A stretch of DNA of 21,423 nt, taken from positions 1 through 21,423 of the forward strand of contig CAMLDR010000063.1 in assembly GCA_946478775.1 (NCBI GenBank), read 5' to 3'. The stretch comes from an uncultured Flavobacteriales bacterium (GTDB taxonomy: Bacteria; Bacteroidota; Bacteroidia; Flavobacteriales; Crocinitomicaceae). A model generated the notes under the pieces. The model did not search any database and was not told the origin of the DNA. It saw only the letters and a program-made list of their open reading frames with translations. The translations under genes were made by a program, and so were the position numbers. Position 1 is the stretch's first letter. The number at the start of each line of letters is the position of its first letter. This document shows, piece after piece, positions 1 through 6,967 of this stretch.

Positions 1-1866
1 TTTGGAGGATATAATACCACTTCCGAAGATCAGTTAAAACTGGATGTGGGAATTTACAATCCCCTACTGGGAATCAGCTATGGCGAAGTTGCAGCAAACA
101 GCCGTTCCATGCATAAAAGCCAGGGATTCGGTTCGGCAAAACAGCGAGGGGAAAGCATCGAGTATTTCAAATTCCTGAAAGGTGAACCTGCGGAAAAGGA
201 TGTATTTGAAGGAGTGAACACTTCCTGGAAACGACTGCCGATTGCCACAGATCTGGAAAGTATCATTTCGGCATGTATCTCGAATTTCAATCCGCAGCAT
301 CCGGAGCTCTCTTTACCTGCCCTGGAAAGTTTTTATGCCAAACTGCAGCAATTGGATGATAAGGACCCGAACGTTCGTTACTGGAAAAACGGAAAACTCG
401 CAGCCTGCCAGGAGCTGATCCTTCAATGTGCCGGATTGTGGATGGAATCATACACTTCGGACTACAGCGCAGTTCCGGGAAGCGAAATCAGCATTTCGAC
501 CCAGATCATTGCACGCAATACCGGGAACGTGAACTTAAAATCCGTGACTTTTATCGGTCAAACGGACAAGGTCACCAACCTGCAGTTGACCAAAAACAAA
601 CTGGAGACTATTGATCAGAAAGAAATCCTTCCGAAGACAAACAGCTATTCGGCTCCGTATTGGCTGACAGAACCACATACTGTTGGAATTTACACCGTCA
701 GCAATACTTCTTTGATAGGAACACCTGAAAACAAGCCGGCAAAAAGCGTGATTTACCATGTAACGATTGACGGAATTGACTTTCACGTGGAGCGCGGACT
801 GGTTTTCAAATCTACGGACCCGGTGAAAGGCGAAGTGTATCGCCCGTTCGAGATCTTACCTCCTGTGACTATCAATATCACCGACCAGGTATTTGTTTTC
901 AGTGCAATGACCCCGAAAGAAATCTCATTTACGATTAAAGCAAACCAGTCCAAAGTAAAAGGAACCGTAAAAGTGGCCGTTCCTTCAGGCTGGAAGATCG
1001 AAATCAAAAATCCGGAAGTGAACCTGGAGAAAAAGGGTGATGAACAAATTGTAAAAGCAATCCTTACTCCGGAAAAAACAGGAAAAGACGGTCAATTACG
1101 TGCTTCGGTCTCCATAGACGGAAGCGATTACACCAAAAGCATCACACGTATCGAATACGATCACATTCCTTACCAATTCATTTTAACGGATGCGGAAGCC
1201 AAAATCGTGTTTTTAGATTTGAAAAAAACAAGCAATAAAATTGGCTATATTCCCGGAGCGGGAGACAATGTGGTGGCTTGTTTGACACAGATCGGTTATG
1301 ACGTGACTTTGCTGACAGATGAATTGCTTGCCAAAGAAGATTTGAGCGTTTATGCCAGTATTGTAACCGGAGTTCGTGCTTACAATACCAATGACCGTAT
1401 GCCGATTTATTACGATAAACTGATGAATTATGTGGAGCAGGGAGGAAACCTGATCGTACAATACAATACCAACAACCGCATTGCACCCATTGAAACGAAG
1501 ATCGGTCCTTTCCCGTTTACCATTTCGAGAGATCGCGTAACGGTCGATAATGCCGAAGTGGCATTTACCAATCCGAAACATCCGGCATTGAACACCCCGA
1601 ATGTGATTACATCCAAAGACTTTGAAGGCTGGGTACAGGAACGCGGAATTTATTTCGCTACGGAAATGGATCCGCACTACGAAACAGTTTTTTCCATGCA
1701 TGATCCGAATGAAAAAGCAAGTGCAGGAAGTTTGATCATTGCGAAACATGGAAAAGGAAACTTTGTGTATACCGGATTGGTGTTTTTCAGGGAGTTACCG
1801 GCGGGAATACCGGGAGCTTACCGTTTGTTTGTGAATTTATTGAGCTTGCCGCAGAATAAGAACTAG
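1..1866 (+). CDS. PIG-L (LmbE-like) family deacetylase, C-terminal part; 5' end outside window
   Basis: The reading frame is open from base 1, so the gene starts before the window; a GTG at 46 is only an internal valine codon. About 621 residues are visible. The first ~80, with the segment SMHKSQGFGSAKQRGES followed by EYFKFLKG, resemble the end of the PIG-L/LmbE catalytic domain seen in long Bacteroidetes deacetylases. The catalytic AHPDD-type motif would lie upstream and cannot be checked. The middle (~residues 130-370) looks like beta-sandwich modules, including a NEW3-like stretch (TVKVAVPSGWKIEI). The last ~230 residues (from FILTDAEAKIVFLD, through LMNYVEQGGNLIVQYN) resemble a class I glutamine amidotransferase-like fold. 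The family removes N-acetyl groups from amino sugars or related compounds; the substrate here is unknown. The symporter downstream on the same strand suggests linked catabolism and uptake, which is inference. Confidence 0.8.
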   Translation, partial: FGGYNTTSEDQLKLDVGIYNPLLGISYGEVAANSRSMHKSQGFGSAKQRGESIEYFKFLKGEPAEKDVFEGVNTSWKRLPIATDLESIISACISNFNPQHPELSLPALESFYAKLQQLDDKDPNVRYWKNGKLAACQELILQCAGLWMESYTSDYSAVPGSEISISTQIIARNTGNVNLKSVTFIGQTDKVTNLQLTKNKLETIDQKEILPKTNSYSAPYWLTEPHTVGIYTVSNTSLIGTPENKPAKSVIYHVTIDGIDFHVERGLVFKSTDPVKGEVYRPFEILPPVTINITDQVFVFSAMTPKEISFTIKANQSKVKGTVKVAVPSGWKIEIKNPEVNLEKKGDEQIVKAILTPEKTGKDGQLRASVSIDGSDYTKSITRIEYDHIPYQFILTDAEAKIVFLDLKKTSNKIGYIPGAGDNVVACLTQIGYDVTLLTDELLAKEDLSVYASIVTGVRAYNTNDRMPIYYDKLMNYVEQGGNLIVQYNTNNRIAPIETKIGPFPFTISRDRVTVDNAEVAFTNPKHPALNTPNVITSKDFEGWVQERGIYFATEMDPHYETVFSMHDPNEKASAGSLIIAKHGKGNFVYTGLVFFRELPAGIPGAYRLFVNLLSLPQNKN

Positions 1867-1937
1867 CGAAAGCTAGTGATAACATGACAAGCGTTGCGCC
1901 TTCGCTGAAGCTACTGCGTAAGCGTTAGTGCAGTCAT
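1862..1937. repeat. Hairpin-rich intergenic element overlapping the deacetylase stop codon
   Basis: A perfect 6-bp hairpin, ACTAGC-gaaa-GCTAGT (1862-1877), has a GNRA-type loop and includes the TAG stop of the deacetylase. It is followed by TGAC (1884-1887) matched by GTCA (1934-1937), an ACTGC/GCAGT pair (1913-1917, 1930-1934) and two copies of AAGCGTT. There is no U-run, so it is not a standard intrinsic terminator. It could be a dispersed intergenic repeat or an mRNA-stabilising 3' structure. The repeat identity cannot be shown from one copy. Confidence 0.45.
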
Positions 1938-1979
1938 CAAAGTGAATTTAAAAGTAGAAATAAACACAAAAAGGATTTG

Positions 1980-2093
1980 ATGCAGGAAGAAGAAAACGAT
2001 CATAAAAACTGGAATTGGGCTTATGCCGGAGTCATCGGAGCATTGGTTGCTTTGATGGTATTCTTTTACCTTTTTACACAGCATTTCTCATGA
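1980..2093 (+). CDS. 37-residue single-pass membrane protein upstream of, and overlapping, a symporter gene
   Basis: A short frame runs from ATG at 1980 to TGA at 2091-2093. The peptide has an acidic/polar N-terminus (MQEEENDHKNWNW) followed by one hydrophobic segment (AYAGVIGALVALMVFFYLF) and a short tail (TQHFS). That is a classic small one-helix membrane protein. Its stop overlaps the symporter ATG as ATGA, which implies translational coupling. A modest purine stretch (AAAAAGGA) lies about 5 bases before the ATG. Small partner subunits are known for some SSS transporters, for example YhdT with PanF, but no sequence relationship to those is claimed. Function is unknown; an accessory or assembly subunit of the transporter is inference from the gene arrangement. 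Confidence 0.7.
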   Translation: MQEEENDHKNWNWAYAGVIGALVALMVFFYLFTQHFS

Positions 2094-3820
2094 GCGCAGT
2101 TGACTGGATTGTACTGATTGTTACGCTGCTTGCTGTTATTGGCTACGGTTTGTACAAAAGCAAGAGTGAAAAAACCTTAGACGGTTATTTCAAGAGCAGC
2201 AATTCGATGAGCTGGATTTTGATCCTGCTTTCCATTATGGGAACGCAAGCCAGTGCGATTACTTTTCTTTCAGCTCCGGGCCAGGCATACACTGACGGGA
2301 TGCGTTTTGTTCAATATTACTTCGGTTTGCCGTTGGCTATGGTGGTTTTATGTGTGACCTTTATTCCGATCTATCACAAACTGAAGGTTTTTACAGCTTA
2401 TGAATACCTGGAACAGCGTTTCGATCTGAAAACACGTTCACTTGCTTCCATTTTGTTCCTGGTTCAGCGTGCACTTTCTACCGGTATCAGTATTTATGCG
2501 CCTTCCATTATTTTGGCTTCACTGCTGGGGTGGAATATCTATTACACGAACCTGGTAATGGGCGGATTCCTGATTATTTATACCGTAACCGGAGGAACGA
2601 AAGCCGTAACTTATACCCAGATGCAGCAATTGATTGTGGTATTTATCGGGATGTTCCTGGCCGGCTACCTGGTGGTACAAATGCTGCCGCAAAACGTGAG
2701 CTTCACCGACGCCTTACACGTGGCCGGTAAAATGGGAAAACTGAATGTGATTGAAACAAAAATAGATGTAACGGATTCCGAATGGTGGAAGGATAAGTAC
2801 AATATCTGGAGCGGATTGATCGGTGGGTTCTTTTTGGCCCTCTCCTATTTTGGAACAGACCAGTCACAGGTTGGCCGTTATTTAACTGCAAAGAATACCA
2901 AAGAAAGCCGCACGGGATTATTAATGAACGGTTTGGTAAAAGTACCCATGCAGTTCCTGATCTTGCTGGTAGGGAGTTTGGTTTTCGTATTTTACATGTT
3001 TTATCAATCCCCTATTTTCTTTAATCAGAAAGAAGTGGATAAGGTGCTGACTTCCGAATACCGGGATGAGTTTAAAACACTTCAGTGGAAGAATGATTCT
3101 TTGAATACGATCCGACAAAAGCAGACCACCCGATTGGCAGATGCGTTAAATTCGAATGACCAGCCAACCATTAACACCTTACAGACAGATCTGCTGCAAA
3201 TTGAGACTCAAACGAAAGTGGTTCGTGACAGCGCTATGGTAGTCATGAAAAAGGCAGATAAAACAGCAGATACGAACGACACCAACTATATCTTCCTCTA
3301 TTTCGTAGTAGAAAACCTTCCGAAAGGATTGATTGGTTTGTTAATCGCTATGATCTTCCTGGCAGCCTGGGGAAGTATTGCCGCCGCGTTGAATTCACTG
3401 GCATCAACTACTGTGATCGATTTGTACAAACGTATGTGGGTAAAAAACCAGACAGAAATCCATTATTACAAAGCGTCCAAATGGTTTACTTTTGGATGGG
3501 GGATTTTTGCCATTGCAACGGCCATGTTTGCCAGTAAACTGGGAAGTTTGATCGAAGCGGTGAACGTATTGGGATCTTTGTTCTACGGAACAATCCTGGG
3601 TATCTTCCTGGTAGCGTTCTATTTGAAAAGAATTGGAGGAAAAGCGGTTTTCTGGGGAGCAATTATCACGGAGATCCTCGTGATTGGAATCTATGCGATT
3701 GATGTGATCTCATTCCTTTGGCTGAACGTAATCGGATGTTTGCTGGTTTTGATCATTGCCGGGATTATTCAGTTGTTTGTGAAGAAAAAGGGCACTTCGA
3801 CTTCGCTCAGTGACCTTTAG
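2090..3820 (+). CDS. Sodium:solute symporter (SSS family)
   Basis: This is a 576-residue polytopic inner-membrane protein that should couple Na+ entry to uptake of an organic solute. The start at ATG 2090 (MSAVDWIVLIVTLLAV) is chosen because it begins right before TM1 and overlaps the preceding stop; a frame extending to 2015 adds 25 residues that are just the other-frame reading of the small upstream gene. SSS hallmarks include GTQASAITFLSAPGQ (51-65) at TM2, YTVTGGTKAVTYTQ (164-177), LSYFGTDQSQVGRYL (251-265) and GSIAAALNSLASTTVIDLYK (428-447). A polar insertion of roughly 95 residues (about 306-400, QKEVDKVLTSE to TADTNDTNY) sits between two membrane segments and looks helical or coiled-coil; it is long for the family. 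The C-terminal GTSTSLSDL is encoded by a repeat. The substrate is not predictable; sugar or sugar-acid is plausible from the deacetylase neighbour. Confidence 0.9.
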   Translation: MSAVDWIVLIVTLLAVIGYGLYKSKSEKTLDGYFKSSNSMSWILILLSIMGTQASAITFLSAPGQAYTDGMRFVQYYFGLPLAMVVLCVTFIPIYHKLKVFTAYEYLEQRFDLKTRSLASILFLVQRALSTGISIYAPSIILASLLGWNIYYTNLVMGGFLIIYTVTGGTKAVTYTQMQQLIVVFIGMFLAGYLVVQMLPQNVSFTDALHVAGKMGKLNVIETKIDVTDSEWWKDKYNIWSGLIGGFFLALSYFGTDQSQVGRYLTAKNTKESRTGLLMNGLVKVPMQFLILLVGSLVFVFYMFYQSPIFFNQKEVDKVLTSEYRDEFKTLQWKNDSLNTIRQKQTTRLADALNSNDQPTINTLQTDLLQIETQTKVVRDSAMVVMKKADKTADTNDTNYIFLYFVVENLPKGLIGLLIAMIFLAAWGSIAAALNSLASTTVIDLYKRMWVKNQTEIHYYKASKWFTFGWGIFAIATAMFASKLGSLIEAVNVLGSLFYGTILGIFLVAFYLKRIGGKAVFWGAIITEILVIGIYAIDVISFLWLNVIGCLLVLIIAGIIQLFVKKKGTSTSLSDL

Positions 3821-3915
3821 GATTAATCTGATCTACCCGATATTGTAGATAAATCTATCTTACAAATTGTTTGTACACACAAATGTGAAATGAACTTGAG
3901 GTCACTCGAAGTGCC
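3791..3915. repeat. Inverted repeat pair flanking the symporter stop
   Basis: The left copy (3791-3816) begins GGCACTTCGACTTCGCTCAG and ends TGACCT. The right copy (3899-3915), AGGTCACTCGAAGTGCC, is its reverse complement except that the internal CTTCGCTCA is missing. The CTTCGACTTCGCTCAG-type core resembles short dispersed repeats common in bacterial chromosomes; that is recollection, not a search. The left copy supplies the last codons and the stop context of the symporter. The 82 bases between the arms include ATCTAC/GTAGAT (3831-3836, 3845-3850). This could be a small MITE-like element with unequal ends. Confidence 0.55.
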
Positions 3916-3921
3916 GAAAAC

Positions 3922-3951
3922 AAAAAGCCCTTCCACCGAAGCGAAAGGACT
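3922..3951 (-). terminator. Intrinsic terminator of the DUF2911 gene
   Basis: On the minus strand a hairpin, AGTCCTTTC paired with GAAGGGCTT (3943-3951 with 3925-3933, including G-U pairs and one mismatch), is followed by TTTTTG. It lies about 25 bases after the stop of the DUF2911 gene. Confidence 0.7.
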
Positions 3952-3975
3952 TTCCCATATTTTGAAGCGTAATTT

Positions 3976-4827
3976 TTACTTGTTGTCAGATAACAATTTC
4001 TCTCCCAAAGCGATGTAATCATCGTTCTTTGCATCTTTTGCCAAAGCAATTGATTTCTCTGCACTTGCTTTTCCTGCAGCTTTGTCGCCCAGTTTGTACT
4101 CAATGCGCGCTTTCAGGTTAAACATATAAAATGCTGTTGGGTTTTCTTCTGTAGCTTTTGAAGCCCAAATCAACGCTTGTTTCAGGTCTTTTCCATTGTC
4201 AAAATAATAACTGGCAGCTCTGAAGTATTCCGGTTTTTCGGATTTCATGGATGCATCAATACTTTGCATGACACGTGCGTCGATATCTGTTGTGATTTTA
4301 ATTGCTACAACGGTGTTTTCCCAAATCAGGGTCAACTTTGCTTCCGTTGCAGTGATATCACCGAAATTGATCATCAAAGATTCCATTTTCATTGGAATAC
4401 TGATTGCTTTCACTTTAACACGCAATACTTCATTATCAGCTTTGTATTCTGCTACATTCCCGTTCAAAGTAAGGTCTTTGTACAACATGATCTCCCAGCT
4501 GTCTTTGTTTGGAATGGTGTATAAACCGTAAGTTCCTGCTTTCACATCCTTACCTTCTAATTTTACGTCATCGGTGAAAGTGACCTTTGTAGTTGCGTTT
4601 GCTCCGGTTCTCCAGATTTTCCCAAAAGGAACTACATCTCCGAAAATTTTACGGCCTTTCACTGCAGGACGAGAGTACTCAATCGTTACTTCTCCCAAAC
4701 CGAATTTTTGTGTAACTGTTTGTAATGGACTTGGTGCCGGTACGGTAATTTTTTGTGCAGCAGCTCCTAAAGAAAGCATTCCGAATGCCAGGAATAATAC
4801 CGCTTTGTTTGTCATGTTCAATTTCAT
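3976..4827 (-). CDS. DUF2911 domain secreted protein with C-terminal TPR-like region
   Basis: A 283-residue protein with a signal peptide (hydrophobic VLFLAFGMLSLG, cleavage near GAAAQ at ~25). The DUF2911 domain spans roughly 30-175 with the family's typical segments YSRPAVKGRKIFG (51-63), GKIWRTGANATT (69-80) and AGTYGLYTIP (97-106). The last ~90 residues (YFRAASYYFDNGKDLKQALIWASKATEEN, then a second helical pair) look like two TPR-type repeats. DUF2911 proteins are common in Bacteroidetes, exported, and of unknown biochemical function. An internal ATG (residue 5) is an alternative start with little effect. The gene has its own likely promoter and terminator, so it appears monocistronic. 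Confidence 0.88.
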   Translation of the reverse strand: MKLNMTNKAVLFLAFGMLSLGAAAQKITVPAPSPLQTVTQKFGLGEVTIEYSRPAVKGRKIFGDVVPFGKIWRTGANATTKVTFTDDVKLEGKDVKAGTYGLYTIPNKDSWEIMLYKDLTLNGNVAEYKADNEVLRVKVKAISIPMKMESLMINFGDITATEAKLTLIWENTVVAIKITTDIDARVMQSIDASMKSEKPEYFRAASYYFDNGKDLKQALIWASKATEENPTAFYMFNLKARIEYKLGDKAAGKASAEKSIALAKDAKNDDYIALGEKLLSDNK

Positions 4828-4857
4828 GTTTGATATTTATTTTGAATTTTTCATTGT

Positions 4858-4884
4858 GAAAATAGGGCTTATTTAGCTAACAAA
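4858..4884 (-). promoter_or_regulatory. Possible promoter of the DUF2911 gene
   Basis: Read on the minus strand, TTTG (4881-4884) is followed after 16 bases by TATTTTC (4858-4864), an imperfect form of the Bacteroidetes TTTG/TAnnTTTG promoter. It lies about 30 bases before the start codon. Confidence 0.35.
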
Positions 4885-4948
4885 AGCGGATTTAACGTTT
4901 TGTTAAGGATTACTGTCATTTGTTTCCATGGTCACACTCATCTAAAAT

Positions 4949-6400
4949 TCATTCCTCATTCATAGCGTCAAGCATTTCAAGAATGATCCTGAGGAGACCG
5001 ACGTCTTCATTAGAACTTGCCTCTTTAGCTACATCTGTCAGAGCGCTTTCTATTACGTCAAATTCGTAATCTTCAAGCAGATCATTTAATAATTCAATGT
5101 GATCTTCATAGCCATCTTCTTTTACTTCTGGAATTACATCTGCACCTTTAAAAGAAACTCTTGCAGGTTTACCATCGCCCCCCATTACTTTTTTCAATCT
5201 ATCATCGATCCTCTTTACTTCCTTTCCTCCTCTTTCCTTCTTATGCTGCCAACTAACCGGTGATTGATTACTTTTCCTACCTCCTCCAAATCCTCCACTG
5301 TCACTTTTAAGATCTGATGGAATGGGTACATTTACTTTTATTGCCTTAAATGCTTTATCAGGTTCCTGTACTCCCCAACTACATGAAAATTTAGCTTGTT
5401 CATACTGCTTAACCTGATCTTCTACGGTCACCTGATAACGAACAAATCCTTTATTTTGTCCGCCATCACCAATTAACTTATCCAAATCATTTAACTCCTT
5501 TTTCACATTTTGTTCTACATCAGACGAATGCTTTGCATTTGCTTTCGTGGAAATCGGGAATAAATTCTCTTCTATTCCAAATCCGCCCAGATCGTGGTTC
5601 AATAAATGTCCGCGCACCACATTTGCTCCTGGATTGTCCGCACGAATAGCTTGCATCCATTTCGTGTTTACACCTGTAGCACTTCCTACAACCGGATCTT
5701 TCGGGTCCAATGTTGCATCCATAGCTACTCCGACCGTATGGGATTCCATTTTTCCATCGACATTTACATTCACGCTTCCAACAGTATGGTCTATTTTAGT
5801 TACAAGCTGCGTTGTCCTATTTCCGGGAGAAGCGCTTTTGGTAGTTACTGATTCATTTACCGAAACATTCAACGCTTTGGCTCCCATCACATCCGCTTCT
5901 TTTTCCAAACCGGCATCGTCATTGATATGGGTCTTGCCTTTCAGTTGTTTGGTTGGCTGAACACGCCCCTGCTTTTGCTGTGCCACGTGCCAGGCTTCAT
6001 GCGGCAGGTGTTTTTCCTGACCCGGTGCGATGTGAATATCTGTCCCCTGGGCATAAGCATGCGCTTGGAGTGCAGCCGGCTGAGCGGAATTGTAATGTAC
6101 TTTTACATCGTCCATGGAATAACCGGAAAGATTCTCAACTCCCGATTTCAAGTTGTCCGGTAAACCGGTATTGTTTTCTTTTTTTTGAATGGGTCCCTGG
6201 GAATGCGAATCCGCTATCTGCTGTAATTGGCTTGTATGCGAAGCCTGTGGGCTGTTGTCCGAAATTTCTTTTAGTCTTTTAAGCTGAGAAGCCTCCTGGC
6301 GGTTGTCTGCAAAACCAAGAGATGAAGTTTCTTCCACAGCAGGTTGCCTACTTTCAGCTTTCAGGGTATTGTCTTGCCTGGTATTAACGGATGCGTACAT
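4949..6400 (-). CDS. DUF4157 (eCIS-core) protein fused to a predicted non-specific nuclease domain; putative polymorphic toxin
   Basis: 483 residues from the ATG at 6400; the frame continues to an ATG at 6454 (501 residues), but a perfect TAnnTTTG box lies between the two. N-terminal region: low-complexity, Gln-rich leader with FADNRQEA and SDNSPQ motifs. DUF4157 spans about 80-170: GYSMDDVKVHYNS, then LPHEAWHVAQQKQGRV with HEAWH at 134-138, then LEKEAD at 165-170. This is the HExxH...ExxAD pattern of zinc metallopeptidases. Next comes a domain at ~200-350 with RGHLLNHDLGG (263-273) and NLFPISTKAN, like DNA/RNA non-specific endonucleases of the His-Me finger type. The tail (about 427-483) is strongly acidic. 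DUF4157 proteins are frequent at the N-terminus of effectors linked to extracellular contractile injection systems; no such apparatus is in the window. No immunity gene follows: the next gene downstream is DUF2911. Nuclease activity is inference. Confidence 0.8.
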   Translation of the reverse strand: MYASVNTRQDNTLKAESRQPAVEETSSLGFADNRQEASQLKRLKEISDNSPQASHTSQLQQIADSHSQGPIQKKENNTGLPDNLKSGVENLSGYSMDDVKVHYNSAQPAALQAHAYAQGTDIHIAPGQEKHLPHEAWHVAQQKQGRVQPTKQLKGKTHINDDAGLEKEADVMGAKALNVSVNESVTTKSASPGNRTTQLVTKIDHTVGSVNVNVDGKMESHTVGVAMDATLDPKDPVVGSATGVNTKWMQAIRADNPGANVVRGHLLNHDLGGFGIEENLFPISTKANAKHSSDVEQNVKKELNDLDKLIGDGGQNKGFVRYQVTVEDQVKQYEQAKFSCSWGVQEPDKAFKAIKVNVPIPSDLKSDSGGFGGGRKSNQSPVSWQHKKERGGKEVKRIDDRLKKVMGGDGKPARVSFKGADVIPEVKEDGYEDHIELLNDLLEDYEFDVIESALTDVAKEASSNEDVGLLRIILEMLDAMNEE

Positions 6401-6421
6401 TGAATGTGAATAGTGTTTGTT

Positions 6422-6429
6422 CAAATATA
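6422..6429 (-). promoter_or_regulatory. -7 box upstream of the DUF4157 gene
   Basis: The minus strand reads TATATTTG, an exact match to TAnnTTTG, 21 bases before the ATG at 6400. No clear TTTG is seen at -33. Its position inside the longer frame is the reason for preferring the 6400 start. Confidence 0.45.
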
Positions 6430-6471
6430 CTAAATCAATCTGATTTTGAATCACTTAATCCTATGTCCGGA

Positions 6472-6900
6472 TTACTTCCCTTCTATTTTCACCTTTTCGA
6501 AGAGGTATTTGGTTTTTGATATGGGGCCGAAGTTCCAAATGCTCTTCTCATCGAAAAAGAACTTAGAAGTATAACAGCACCCCGGTTGTTTGCCATCATC
6601 CTGATCACGGCAAACGGTTGTTGTCTTGTCGTGCCACAGCACTTTTAAAGGTTTCAAAACAAGCGTATCACCAACAACCGACCATTTCCCAACGTACCGG
6701 CATTTAAGCATCCATTTTCCATCACGCCAACGGTGTTCCACTTCCTCATAGGCATTGACCTTACTGATCGTAATATACTGCTTCGAATGGTTTTCCAGAA
6801 CCAGTTCGTAGGAACCCAATAGACTTTCCGGATTGGTCTGAACACTTAATAAAAGCAGGAAAAACAAGCAAAAAGGCAGCAAGAGAAAGCGTGTTTTCAT
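6472..6900 (-). CDS. Hypothetical small secreted protein, lipocalin-like pattern
   Basis: A 142-residue protein not assigned to a named family. It has a strongly hydrophobic signal peptide (FLLLPFCLFFLLLLSV) with cleavage probably near residue 22. The mature part is beta-rich, with LLGSYELVLEN near its start and GKWSVVGDTLVLKPL at 71-85, a pattern seen in small exported Bacteroidetes lipocalin-like proteins. Four cysteines (67, 97, and the pair 108-109 in GCCY) could form disulfides. The stop lies 71 bases before the preferred start of the DUF4157 gene on the same strand (17 bases before the longer alternative), so the two may be co-transcribed. That makes it a weak candidate for a periplasmic immunity or accessory protein. 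Immunity genes usually follow the toxin, so the link is uncertain. Confidence 0.7.
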   Translation of the reverse strand: MKTRFLLLPFCLFFLLLLSVQTNPESLLGSYELVLENHSKQYITISKVNAYEEVEHRWRDGKWMLKCRYVGKWSVVGDTLVLKPLKVLWHDKTTTVCRDQDDGKQPGCCYTSKFFFDEKSIWNFGPISKTKYLFEKVKIEGK

Positions 6901-6920
6901 AGTTGATCATTTAGTCCAAA

Positions 6921-6928
6921 CAAAGTTA
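6921..6928 (-). promoter_or_regulatory. -7 box upstream of the small secreted protein gene
   Basis: The minus strand reads TAACTTTG, an exact TAnnTTTG match, 20 bases before the ATG at 6900. A T-rich stretch lies near the -33 position but without a clean TTTG. Confidence 0.5.
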
Positions 6929-6967
6929 AACAACTATCCGGAAGAAAAAGGAGGGAGAACTCCGGTA

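Noticed and set aside
1213..1749. 178-codon minus-strand frame inside the deacetylase
   Set aside because: It is opposite a well-supported coding region, composition is cysteine/isoleucine-rich noise, and no domain is visible.
2015..2089. Longer start for the symporter adding 25 residues
   Set aside because: The added residues (MGLCRSHRSIGC...) are an off-frame reading of the 37-residue gene; the ATG at 2090 precedes TM1 directly.
4892..4906. TTAAC-gtttt-GTTAA inverted repeat between the DUF4157 and DUF2911 genes
   Set aside because: 5-bp A/T stem with no U-run; too weak as a terminator for the DUF4157 gene, and no conserved site is recognised.
5547..5960. 137-codon plus-strand frame opposite the DUF4157 gene
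   Set aside because: It is antisense to a gene with clear family motifs; its Thr/Pro/Ser-rich composition is a reflection of that gene.
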